This document shows positions 34,438 to 44,788 of a stretch of DNA of 64,000 nucleotides, in pieces (within the stretch, counting starts at the first letter, position 1; the number at the start of each line of letters is the position of its first letter). The stretch comes from Spongilla lacustris (lineage: Eukaryota; Porifera; Demospongiae; Spongillida; Spongillidae). The notes below the pieces were generated by a model, which was not told the origin of the DNA, made no database searches, and saw only the letters and a list, made by a program, of their open reading frames with translations. The DNA lies in assembly GCA_949361645.1 (NCBI GenBank), contig OX442419.1, positions 2,186,028-2,250,027 of the forward strand, written 5' to 3'. The position numbers and the translations under genes are program-made.

Positions 34438-34683
34438 CAGGTACAAGGAGAGCTGCTCTACAGTTGACTCAGAGCAGGGTGAAGGAAGCTACAGGGGACC
34501 CCCATCATCTGGTGGTGTGGACAGCTCACCTTGTCCCCTTTGGTTCAACAACACTGCAAAAGGCATGATGAATCTGGTCATTCAAAACACTCTAGAACTA
34601 CTACCCAAATGGCTGCCCTGGCAACATGACGACATCACTGCCTCACTCAGGTGTCATTGGACTTGTGTGGGTTGGCTAACGAC
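34438..34683 (+). CDS. Hypothetical 3'-terminal exon (about 80 codons)
   Basis: After CCACATACAG the frame reads YKESCSTVDSEQGEGSYRG, continues PLWFNNTAKGMMNLVIQNTL, and stops after WLTT (TAA at about 34683). It is not low complexity, has one N-glycosylation sequon (NNT), and no duplicate elsewhere. The strand and acceptor are inferred. Family unknown. Confidence 0.3.
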
Positions 34684-35015
34684 ATAATTGAGTTTTGCCC
34701 CAAGACACTCCAGTGGTAATGTGGCAATGTGGGTAAACATAGACTTCCTAACAAGCACTCTGCCCACACATGTACACACACCACCTAAAACCCATACATA
34801 TGTCCTAACCTCTAACCATTTGGTGGGCGGGACATATTACTGTAATCGTTTGGCTCTGGATTGTTGCACATGCCATCAAGAAGCTTAATTATGCTGTCAA
34901 TGGCAACAATATGTCATGTCATCTCTTTGCATGTACAAATGTAATTGAGGACAGTTTTAGGGGTGGAGGGAAGTTTGGCACCTCCCCTCCATAAACACTC
35001 TGCCACCTACCCACT

Positions 35016-35310
35016 TTAGGACTATAGACCAAACACTAACCATGTGATCCTCAGCAAACTATGGGGTCAGATGATGCTAGATGGGGCACTCCATGTGTGT
35101 GGTACCACATGCACAGGGCACAAACATGGTACTTATATTAAAAAACTTTACAATAACCTTCATTGAATGAAATGCAGAGAGGAGGTGGTACCAAAGGGTT
35201 AATCTTCAGGGCATGGAGCAGGACCATCAAACTGCTCTCCCAAGTTAGCATCATCAATCCCATGGCATGCTGAGGATCACATGGTTAGTGTTTGGTCTAT
35301 CGTCCTAAGG
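35016..35310. mobile_element. Small inverted-repeat MITE, 295 bp
   Basis: TTAGGACTATAGACCAAACA at the left and TGTTTGGTCTATCGTCCTAA at the right, continuing as a 40-45 bp inverted repeat that includes CCATGTGATCCTCAGCA. No coding capacity. Confidence 0.8.
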
Positions 35311-35404
35311 CTGCATGCAGATGGGCATTAAGCTATGTATGGCAAGTACATGTACGTGATCATAGCTTAGGCCTGCATAAACGAGCACCTTGCATTGTTC
35401 CGTG

Positions 35405-35600
35405 TGGAAAGGGCGGTCATAAAGTCAGTATACACAGCCATCATACTATGACCACTAGCTCTTACAGGGCCAGGAATCATCATCCATTCACTGCCACTCC
35501 TCTCAGACTCGATGGGAAGCTCATTCTAGAATACAGGTCAAGAACAAGAGAAGGATTTAGTAGTCTTACATGTACCTGTCAGTTGCATTTAACAACGATC
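35405..35600 (-). pseudogene. M4: degenerate M-family 5' exons
   Basis: On the minus strand, 35405-35526 reads NELPIESERSGSEWMMIPG, matching NGLPLESERNG of M1 and M3, but loses frame in the signal region. The upstream segment at 35575-35600 corresponds to exon 1 (QIVVK) without a start codon. No downstream exons found. Fragment. Confidence 0.6.
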
Positions 35601-35964
35601 TGAGCCAAGAGCACTGAAGCAAACTGTTTAAGCTTGTCCATTTGTAGTAATTTTTAAGGAACATCCTGATTTGGTTGCTGATTATTTTGATTATTTTCAC
35701 CAATGTGTAAGAAGCATGGTAAAATTTAATTTTCTCAGAATCTGTTTTATCGCATGGTGTGTGTGTGTGGAAATAAATCCATGTGTGTGTACACACAATT
35801 AGTTGTGGGATGTGTTCAGCTTCTAGGCAAGGTCTCTGTGGCATCATGAATTAGGTGTTAGTGTATTGTGAATTTTTTTATATGCACACTAACACCACAT
35901 GTACATGTACATCCATACACACACCAGCACACACATCATACACCACTAGCAGGACCATCAAACT

Positions 35965-36002
35965 GCCTATATGAAGTCAGCAGGAATCACAATGGGCAAG
36001 AG
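35965..36002 (+). pseudogene. Isolated P-family tail exon
   Basis: Reads LYEVSRNHNGQE before GTGAGT, as in P1 (13859-13896) and P2 (42887-42912). The acceptor AG is lost (CTGCC). No other P exons nearby. Confidence 0.6.
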
Positions 36003-36020
36003 GTGAGTTGTGTTTGATGC

Positions 36021-36332
36021 TCATAAGACACAACATGTTGCCCAGTGTATGATCAACTTAGAGCAGCATGCACTGTTGCAGCATTGACATATATCCACTG
36101 ATTGCTGTAGTTCTAGTAGAGGATAGGTGCACGTCCTACTTCCACCTTTACCCTTCTGGACACTGTACTGGATGAGAATGTTCAGCGTTAGCTGAAAATG
36201 GTATCTTTCCATGCCCTCTGAACGAACCACTAGAAAAGTGCCACTGAATTTTTTGAACTTGTGCTGGCATCTCATGGATGCATCACAACACTTTAGGTTC
36301 AGAGGACTTGGGAAGATGTATACTGGGCACAC
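36021..36332 (-). CDS. Hypothetical 103-residue frame
   Basis: Minus-strand frame with KFKKFSGTFLVVRSEGMERY and a Cys-rich end. Not repetitive. No family recognised, no splice evidence; may be chance or an element remnant. Confidence 0.2.
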   Translation of the reverse strand: MCPVYIFPSPLNLKCCDASMRCQHKFKKFSGTFLVVRSEGMERYHFQLTLNILIQYSVQKGKGGSRTCTYPLLELQQSVDICQCCNSACCSKLIIHWATCCVL

Positions 36333-36397
36333 AAAAGCTTTCCAATCTCAGCTAACACTGTTGAACACGTATACATGTATGTGTGCTGGGTGTGTTT

Positions 36398-36825
36398 AGT
36401 GCAGTAGTGTGCATGTGTGCTGTGGTGTGTTTAGTGCAATAGTGTGCATGTGTGCTGTGGTGTGCTTAGTGCAATAGTGTACATGTGTGCTGTGGTGTGC
36501 TTAGTGCAATAGTGTACATGTGTGCTGTGGTGTGCTTAGTGCCATGTGTGCTGTGGTGTGCTTAGTGCAAAGTGTACATGTGTGCTGTGGTGTGCTTAGA
36601 GCAATAGTGTACATGTGTGCTGTGGTGTGCTTAGTGCAATAGTGTACATGTGTGCTGTGGTGTGCTTAGTGCCATAGTGTACATGTGTGCTGTGGTGTGC
36701 TTAGTGCAATAGTGTACATGTGTGCTGTGGTGTGCTTAGAGCAATAGTGTACATGTGTGCTGTGGTGTGCTTAGTGCAATGGTGTACATGTGTGCTGTGG
36801 TGTGCTTAGTGCAATAGTGTACATA
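36398..36825. repeat. 35-bp minisatellite (GTGTGCTGTGGTGTGCTTAG...)
   Basis: About twelve units, each ending near GTGTACAT. Confidence 0.95.
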
Positions 36826-37135
36826 CACCAGGAGCTATTATGTATCACACGCAGCGTGCAGTACGGCACCAAAGGTGCCTCATCCCCGAAGGGGACTGTG
36901 GACAAGCCGTCCCTAACCCTAAGCCCTACAGGCCCTCCCTATCTCCCCTCTCCCCTAACATACGCATGCTTCACATGTTTAGTGTAGCATGGCTTGATAC
37001 CCTGTGTGTGTGTGTGTGTGTGTGTTTGTATATGTGTTTGTAGTAACATGCCTGCCAACAAATTGTTCCTAAGCAACCAATGGTTGCCAACAAATTAGTG
37101 CCTGCATGTACATGAAAATGCATAATGTACTACTC

Positions 37136-37784
37136 CATATGGATGGTCTTGCAATACCCTACCTGCGGCACCCTGCTGACCTGCCTGCATGCTGTGATGG
37201 CTGTGGAGCTGACTTCACCCTGCAACATGGTATGGACTGCAAAAAGGGGGGCCTAGTGAGACAGAGGCATAATGAAATGAGAGGGACTGTTTGGGAAACA
37301 TTTTATCAGAAGTATGGCCATCTGTGATAAAGGAACCAATTGCAAGGGAGGCAGATCCCTCATCAAATGATGCTGGTTTAAGGCTCGACCTGGAAGTTGG
37401 AGAAGTGTGGTCACCACAGACAGAGGCGTTGTTTGACTTTCGTATAATTGATACTGATGCCCCATCATATAAACACCGTACTCCAGAGGCAGTCCTTCAA
37501 AGTGCAGCAAAAGAAATTTATTAGAAAGCTGTTGAAGATCGATGTGGTCAATTTACACCCTTGTTGTTTCAGTGGATAGACTCCTGCACAGAGAGGCAAA
37601 CCATTTTATGAAGCCTATAGCTGCTAGCCTTGCAACGAAATGGGAGGAGTCTTACTCAGAAACAGTTATTTTTGTCACGACGAGGCTATCCTTTGCAGTC
37701 CTAGGGCTCCTGTATTTGGAAGGCTTTAGAGTGAAATGGCGATGTGGTCTGAGGGGCACTCCCTGCACACTAGCAACACACTGA
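37136..37784 (+). pseudogene. Non-LTR retrotransposon C-terminal fragment, frameshifted
   Basis: Three successive frames: LPACCDGCGADFTLQHGMDC, then KKGGLVRQRHNEM (to 37327); LRLDLEVGEVWSPQTEALFD, then FRIIDTDAPSYKHRTPEAVL (to 37524); and HREANHFMKPIAASLATKW, then RVKWRCGLRG (to 37784). This order (CxxCG...H...C, KGG, RHNE, then REP/DxR and the LA.KW helix) is the domain found downstream of the reverse transcriptase in a widespread class of invertebrate non-LTR elements. The RT itself is absent and frames are shifted, so it is a dead 3' fragment. Confidence 0.75.
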
Positions 37785-37789
37785 CATTT

Positions 37790-38590
37790 TGTCATGTTTT
37801 CAGTACGAATTTATTTTTTCATGATGTATACTAAACCTTGTGTTTTATTTTTAATCATTAAAAGTTGTTATTTAGAAAAAGCAGGGGGAAAAAACATGTG
37901 AATCTGCACACACACATACACACATACACAGGTGCACACACACATACAAGGTGCACACACACATGCACACATACACAGGTGCGCACAGAAACTGTTCACA
38001 TGTTGGTCCCACCTTGTAGCTAATATCGCCATGGTAATCAAAGCATGTAGCAATGAACCTTTATGATACCGTGTGTAATATAATTATTTTGCTTTGTATG
38101 ATATGCCTGCTGGTCAAGCCAATTGTGAAGCTATGGTCATTAGCATATAATAGAATCATCCTAAGCTGGAAAACGTGTGCGATGTTAGAAAGAGGTCACA
38201 TGTCTGCAGCCCAGGGCAACATGACATCATCTATTGCGGTATATTGTTTATTGATACTTCATAATCATTCTCTGAAGTGGTTTGATGTATACAATGTCAG
38301 AGGTTTGTCATAGGTATGTAGACCATAGAGAAGGTGGACTACATGTGTGTGTGTGGGGGGGGGGGGGGGGGTTACATAAGTATATGTATGTATGTATGTG
38401 TGTGTATGTATGTGTTATTTGTTATAGCACTTTTTAAAGTAAATTGTTAATGTGTGCTCAGATATGATTGCATGTAGTGATATGAGCAGCTGCACTCCAT
38501 TGGTGGGTGGGGGGGGGGGGGGGGGGTGCCTTTTTATAAGGATTCATGTTGTTGTGGGCTGTTGTACCTGCTATTATAGTGCTCCCTGTA
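37790..38590. other. Spacer; partial duplicate of 9480-9690
   Basis: CA-rich patches near 37905-37985; TATGCCTGCTGGTCAAGCCA matches 9626; poly(G) runs at 38347-38370 and 38508-38526. No gene supported. Confidence 0.5.
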
Positions 38591-39069
38591 CAGTAGCGGC
38601 TCACTAATCAGACCACGCGGTAATAAGACCACTTAACCGCCCGATTATAAGACCACTTCGCCAATCCGACCACCGTCTAATAAGACCACTAGTGTATAAA
38701 TATTGGAGGGGCGTTTTTGTGTACCTTTCTTTCTCTGAACAGGCGATCAATGAAGTGGTTTCCTAATACAGTTGGTACCCACTATGCATTCGATTGCGGG
38801 GAAAATCGACGATCCCGTACTAATGGAGTTAGCAATGTCTATGACACACACGAGCCAGCTCTAAGCTAGCTTTACAATCCTTGGCATAATTGTTCATCCT
38901 TCCAGCTGTAATTTTGTTACGATTCGTTTGTTTATCTGCTACTGGCATTCTAATCAAAGCGCATTTCGAAAGGCGGGAAACTCGCCAGTAAGACCGAAAC
39001 GGTCGTATTGGCGAGTTTTACCACAAGATCCGATTGTCCCGGGGTGGTCTTATTAGTGAGCCGCTACTG
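38591..39069. mobile_element. Tigger/pogo-type MITE
   Basis: CAGTAGCGGCTCACTAATCA at the left and TTAGTGAGCCGCTACTG at the right form a 25-26 bp inverted repeat, flanked by TA on both sides (38589-38590, 39070-39071). The interior repeats AATAAGACCAC-type motifs. The pre-insertion sequence can be read at 23026 (CCCTGAAGTCCTACTTGTGG). 479 bp, no transposase. Confidence 0.9.
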
Positions 39070-39116
39070 TAAGTTCTACTTGTGGCAAAAGAAGACAGCC
39101 AGCCCTGATCAACAAC

Positions 39117-39118
<2 letters not shown>

Positions 39119-39205
<87 letters not shown>

Positions 39206-39335
39206 GCGTGTGTGTATGTGTGTGTGCATGTGTGTGTGTATGTGTGTGTGCATGTGTGTGTGTGTTGTGTGTGTGCATGTGTGTGTATGTGTGTGTGCAT
39301 GTGTGTGTGTTGTGTATATCTGTCTGTGTGTGTGT
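39119..39335. repeat. (GT)n array with GCATGTGTGT variants
   Basis: About 80 bp pure GT followed by a 22-28 bp variant repeat. Confidence 0.97.
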
Positions 39336-39361
39336 AGATGACTACACTGCTAGGAGTATGT

Positions 39362-39440
39362 AATCAGCCACTTTTGTAATGGTGCCAGCATCAAGTAAAC
39401 CACTTTGATGATGAACCTGGGGCAGACTGTGTGGGGTATG
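39362..39440 (-). pseudogene. Inverted, truncated copy of the P-family membrane-exon 5' part
   Basis: The reverse complement contains ACACAGTCTGCCCCAGGTTC...AGCACCATTACAAAAGTGGC-type sequence (here GGCACCATT) and stops where the hydrophobic codons would begin. It lies between two GT arrays. Confidence 0.7.
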
Positions 39441-39453
39441 TTGGTATGGTGTT

Positions 39454-39460
39454 GTGTGTG

Positions 39461-39504
<44 letters not shown>
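39454..39504. repeat. (GT)n microsatellite
   Basis: Short GT array next to the inverted P fragment. The corresponding CA array precedes the P2 membrane exon at 42540-42617. Confidence 0.95.
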
Positions 39505-39507
<3 letters not shown>

Positions 39508-39576
39508 AGTGCACTGCAAGCAGACTATGGTTATAAAAATACGCGTAACTTTGAGATTATTACCACACATAATCAA

Positions 39577-40382
39577 ACCATAGATATTGGAATTAATGGC
39601 TACGCGTATTGCGTACTGACGTCACGCTATATGCTTGACACGGTTACGCCCTTTTCTTGAACTCGGGTTTCTCGTCTTTCTGGAGGTTTCCGTTGGTGCC
39701 TGTTAGTTTTGATCTTCGAAAGTCCTATTCAGGTTACTAAATTGACTTCTTATCTAGTTCTTTGTGTCCAATTCTTAACCTTTTCGTTACCACATGTAAG
39801 TTATGGCGTATAAGAGTGGTTTGGGGGGGTTAGTAGCAATACGCCGTTAGTAAGAAGCAAAACAAAAGTTGCTTGTGGTGCTGTCTCATGCTGCACGTGT
39901 CGTAAGCCTGTTTTGAAGCTTAAAATTATAACGCTTGACCCGTAGTAGTGGGACGTAGGTCGCGGTTTTAGCATGATTATGAGGCAGTTTTGTGGGGGGT
40001 TTAGCTTCTGACAGGAACGATGTGTAGCATTAACGCTCCTATTTTCATGTTTGGCAATAAGCTTTGTGTGTCGTGAAGTGGTTAGATGGCTGGAAAGATA
40101 TTTCATCTTGGCAACATGCCAAGAAAAACGAAAGGCTTTCAACAGTCTTGTACATCAAGAAAAAGAGATTGGAGGCCTAAAAAAAACGTCTAAACAGTGT
40201 TTTGATACCATAGAGCTGTATTCACCTCCCTTAAAGCTTTCTTAGGTCGTTCTGAAGTTTCCTGGAGCAGGGATCTTCAAGTATATTAGCTTCAGCCATA
40301 AATTTCTATTACGTGACCGTGTCGAGCATCGAACAAATTTTTCACGGGCGTTGCCAATCCAGTAATTCCAATATCTATGGTT
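39577..40382. mobile_element. Non-autonomous inverted-repeat element, 0.8 kb
   Basis: AACCATAGATATTGGAATTA (39577) and its reverse complement TAATTCCAATATCTATGGTT (40363-40382) bound the element. CpG-rich interior with unassigned short frames on both strands (40051-40245 plus; 39801-40142 minus). No exact target duplication found. It ends 140 bp before the P2 start codon. Confidence 0.75.
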
Positions 40383-40522
40383 GCATCAAATTTTTTTTTC
40401 AATAGGTTACATCATAGGTGCAGGTGTACTTCCGGTCGCGATGATAACAGTATCAGTAGCCACTCAGCTTTATGACTATAAAACTACGATGGATCTACTA
40501 GTTATCCAGTTCGACGTACAAG

Positions 40523-43500
40523 ATGTCAATTTCAAAGGCGCAAGCCACTCAGGTAGGACTTTGTCTGGTCTCCAGTGTAATATCGCTACAATATGTATCT
40601 CCGCCTTCGATCATCATATGTAGACCCTACAGAGCTGGTGGCGCCTTAACGGTTCTAAGTGGATTAAAAGTTCTAGCACTCAAATCACTGCTGCAGCTGC
40701 TATAGGCCTACGTTTACTGGTGTTCTTTTTTCTTTGTGTGCTTGTACAAGGTATGTCAGGGCCGGTGCGAATGGTGGTTTTAGCCAGCGGCGGCGTAGAG
40801 GATGTGCGTGCCATAGGCCTATAGCTTTCGCGTTCAAGTTTAGCAATGACTGAGCCCTACCATGTATATACCAGAAATGAATTGATAAAAGTGATCGATC
40901 TATAAATTATAGTTTTTTTTTTAAATTAATACATTATTAAAACAGAATTTGAAAGTGCAATTATAAGTACACTGATATATGTTCAAGCTAAAGTCCACAC
41001 CCCAAGACCCCTAACTAGGATAGCTCGAGCAATGGTTCATCTTGCCATGTAGGTCATGGGTGACCTTGCTCCTCGCATACCCTGAATGCATGGCTATTCG
41101 GCGGGCTAGTAGCGCAAATGTGTTGAGCCTCCTTCCCCCAATTACCATAAGTCTCAACTGCTAGGGGAAGATAACTCCAACCAAGCTAAGAGCACTTAGC
41201 ATCGTTGCTCTGATGTTTGCGTGTTTCAGCTAACTCGGCAGCAAAACCAGAGTGAATACTTGACTGACCCAAAGTTTTTGGTATCAATGGAGATGTTACG
41301 GTGGAGTCAAATGTAGCTGGCTTACCACATACCCAGTTCTGCACTAAGACATCGGCTGGTCAGGTGTGGGACATGTCAGGTGTAATCAGGAAACGTGTAA
41401 GAAACCTATATGATCCCAAGCCTAACGGATTCCTAACAGATGGAATGCTTCAAGTACATGTAGATATGCTGTGTCTGTCAAGAAGGATGGAATTAGACAT
41501 TCAGAGAAGGTTTATGTGCATCTGCTTGCTACTCCTGGGAAGGGGAGGAGGGGGTAGTGTTCCATATAAAGGGAGAGGGGTACATATTATAAGATGTCCA
41601 GCAGACTTACATCACTATGACTACAGGATGAAGGTGCATGGACACAAGTATGGGAATATGTAGCATATATGGCATGTGGTCCTGAAGGGAGAGGTCACCT
41701 TGGTGGTGAAGGGAGAGGTCACCTTGGTGGTCATGAAGGGAGGTCACCTTGGTGGTCATGAAGGGAGGTCACCTTGGTGGTCATGAAGGGAGGTCACCTT
41801 GGTGGTCATGAAGGGAGGTCACCTTGGTGGTCATGAAGGGAGGTCACCTTGGTGGTCATGAAAAGAGGTCACCTTGGTGGTCATGAAGGGAGGTCACCTT
41901 GGTGGTCATGAAGGGAGGTCACCTTGGTGGTCATGAAGGGAGGTCACCTTGGTGGTCATGAAGGGAGGTCACCTTGGTGTCTCCCCCACAGAATCATTGC
42001 CATATGGTCAATAACCAACCACCATGGTCATTGGATATTTGTATCTTGTTGACTCAAACAACAGTTTGCAACAACGATGACTGCAGTGGGGTCATCAAAC
42101 TGTCCCTGATCTGATTCTTTCTAAAGGAGCTGTCAGCTTCTGTACACAATGGTTGTTGTGGTTACACTACAGGCAGCAGCCTATCAAGTGCTGTTAGCAT
42201 AAAGAGTGGTCTGGTGTAAAGATATTGAACACATGAGGAAGGAGGGTGCCAGCTATACTAGTGCACTAAAAATAACATCTGCTTGTTTATAATTATTTTC
42301 CACCACTTACTATGAATGTACACCAAATCACTGTTTTAACCCCTGCTGTGTACAATCTTTGTAATGCATTCCCCCCCCCCCCCCCCCCCCCCCCATCAAC
42401 TCCATAGCTGACAATGGAGGGAGTGTGTCTCATAAGCTGTGTGAGGTCTTTGCCAATACATCAGAAGTGTGGTGAGTTCTGTTTTATGTTGAGCCATTTG
42501 ATCGCTAGTATTTATATTCATCCCTATACTCATACATACACACACACACATGCACACACACATGCACACACACACACACACATGCACACACACACACATG
42601 CACACACACACACACAACACACACACCATACCAACATACCCACACAGTCTGCCCCAGGTTCATCATCAAAGTGGTTTACTTGTTGCTAGCACCATTACAA
42701 AAGTGGCTGATTACATACTCCCAGCAGTTCTGGTGGTGGTAGCAGTAGTGGTTGTCATGGCTATGATGGCAGTGGTACTGGTTACCATAGTGCTGATGTT
42801 GGCTTTGATACATAGAAGATATGAACCAGGTAATGTTTGCTGTTGCTATGTACTGGAGTGTCACCTCTTGTTGTGTGCTGTGGCAGAGTACAAGAATCAC
42901 AATGGGCGAGAGGTGAGTAATGTTTGATGCTCATATGTGTAGTTAAGTGTGTCAGGTTTCACTTTCACCTCGTTTTTGACTCATGTGCGTGCACCTTTTA
43001 GAGCAGGTTGGGGCTGTTAATTCATATGGTGTGGACCTTTTAGTTGTGTCCATATTGTCCACAGCCTCACCAAGCAATGCACCTTAGAAGGGGTGTAGGC
43101 TGTTTTGTGCTGAGAAACATTGAGCATAAATAATACAGGTCTTGATAGGAGAGGGGCATATGTTTCAAATGTTGCTTTATCATTGACCACATGTCAAGGA
43201 GCCACATGGGAGTCTTCCACAATAACTGTGGAAGTGACCAATGTGGATGTTGTGCAGCCAATGGTGTGTGTGCTTGTGTGTGTGTAGTGTGTGTGCTGTG
43301 TGTATGCTTGTGTGTATGCTTGTGTGTGTGTGTACTTGTGTGTGCTTGTGTGCTTGTGTGTGCTTGTGTGCTTGTGTGCTTGTGTGTGTGTACTTGTGTG
43401 TGCTTGTGTGCTTGTGCATGTGTGTGCTTGTGTGCTTGTGTGCTTGTGTGCTTGTGTGTGTGTACTTGTGTGTGCTTGTGTGCTTGTGTGTGTGTGCTTG

Positions 43501-44788
43501 TGTGCTTGTGTGTGTGTACTTGTGTGTGCTTGTGTGCTTGTGTGTGTGTGCTTGTGTGCTTGTGTGCTTGTGTGTGTGTGTACTTGTGTGTGCTTGTGTG
43601 TGTGTACAGTTTTGGTACATGTACAGTTCTTGTGTGTGTGCATGTATGTTATTCAATGTGTATCACTTTACTATGAAAATCATACAGTCTGGTACATGTA
43701 CAGTTCTTGAGTTTGCCCCAGAGCTTTGAATTCCTTCTTATGAGATACAAGTGTATGTACATGTTAGGCACTTCACAAAGTCTGGCTGTACAAGAGAGCA
43801 TATGACCACATGTTTTTTGCTGTGATATGTACAAGTTACTTAGTGATGTTTGCAATAATAACACTCCTTCGTTGCTGCTTGCATACACCCCCAAGGAACC
43901 ACATGAAGAATTTTTGACTGCACCAATAGAGGAAACAGGCAAGGTGGGCTTTATATAGAGTGTTGGTATGTTGTGATGTGTGTCAATGTACACATTGTAG
44001 TGTTTGGTAATGTTCTCTTTTGATTTATGTGTGGGTTGATTTGCGTATTGATTTATATGCCTACATGTACTTGGCATGCTTTTAGGGTTAAGGGCAGTAG
44101 GGGGCGGGCAGTAGGGGGCAGGCAGTAGCAGGAGGTTTGTGCATGTGGAGGAATGGACATGCACACCACACACATATATATGTCCTCATGACTGGTAGTG
44201 ATAGTCCCAACCTGCTGTAGTAGACATGAGCAGCTGCTGGTGGGGAAGGTGCCTGGTTTGTGTTGTGACCAGTCCATTTCCTTTATCAGTTAAGGAATGT
44301 TAGAGCTTCCAGCATATTCAAAATTGTTGGGACAACTCCCCCCCCCCCCCCCCACCAAATGGGTTGCACAAAAAAAATTGAACAGCTTCGTCCCAAGTCC
44401 GCTTTGCAAACAAGGTGCCATATTACATATATCGCGCGCCACACTAAACTAAGAAAGGGATCTATGTCCACATAATTTGATGAATAAGCTATATTACATA
44501 CCCGGGGGGGGGGTGCAATGAAGAGTGTCTGGACAGCACCGCGGGTGCAATTTGACCCCGGATTCTGTGTCGGCACTTCGCACCTCATGCCCTAACCCTA
44601 AGCACTAAAGCTCTAACCTTATCCTCCTGTTATCACAATATGTGGTGATTATACATGTATGAGCGCATGTGTTGTGCATTTGTGTACTCATAAATGATCA
44701 TTGTACATGGACATGCTAATACTATCGTGTATTCATTCTTTTAGATCTCTGTGACATCATCAGAACTGGTTGTCTCAGTTACACACAT
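40523..44788 (+). CDS. P2: P-family single-pass membrane protein gene
   Basis: Exon 1 (40523-40552) reads MSISKAQATQ, phase 0. Exon 2 (40633-40750) reads SWWRLNGSKWIKSS, then IGLRLLVFFFLCVLVQ, phase 1, with a clean CCCTACAG acceptor. A likely ectodomain region follows (41275-41663; GDVTVESNVAGLPH, then WDMSGVIRKRVRNL). The membrane exon (42728-42829, CCAGCAG acceptor) reads LVVVAVVVVMAMMAVVLVTI and ends LIHRRYEPG. Tail exons are 42887-42912 (EYKNHNGRE), 43896-43943 (EPHEEFLTAPIEETGK) and 44745-44788 (ISVTSSELVVSVTH). The sequence before the membrane core has one base less than P1, which only matters if the upstream acceptor is used. Function unknown; likely a surface protein with a short tail. 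Confidence 0.6.
41275..41663 (+). CDS. Probable ectodomain exon(s) of P2
   Basis: After GACCCAAAG the frame is open in phase 1, as the signal exon requires. It reads VFGINGDVTVESNVAG, HTQFCTKTSAG, and further SGVIRKRVRNLYDPKPNG. A GTGTGG donor after SAGQ is possible. The fold is not recognised. P1 has no obvious counterpart, so ectodomains of the two genes may differ. Confidence 0.35.
41674..41978. repeat. 25-bp minisatellite (GGGAGGTCACCTTGGTGGTCATGAA)
   Basis: About twelve units inside the P2 gene. Confidence 0.97.
42405..42472 (+). other. Exon-like segment inside P2
   Basis: Bounded by a pyrimidine run ending AG and by GTGAGT. The frame reads DNGGSVSHKLCEVFANTSEVW with an N-glycosylation sequon. 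Resembles 21394-21453. It could be the last ectodomain exon of P2. Confidence 0.35.
43264..43610. repeat. TGTGTGCTTGTG compound repeat in a P2 intron
   Basis: Irregular mixture of GT and GCTT units; frames through it are artefacts. Confidence 0.95.

Noticed and set aside
38900..39363. Val/Cys or His/Thr-rich small proteins from GT/CA arrays
   Set aside because: Pure dinucleotide translations. Also rejected at 20041-20140, 21551-21848, 22383-22692, 42396-42689 and 43180-43729.
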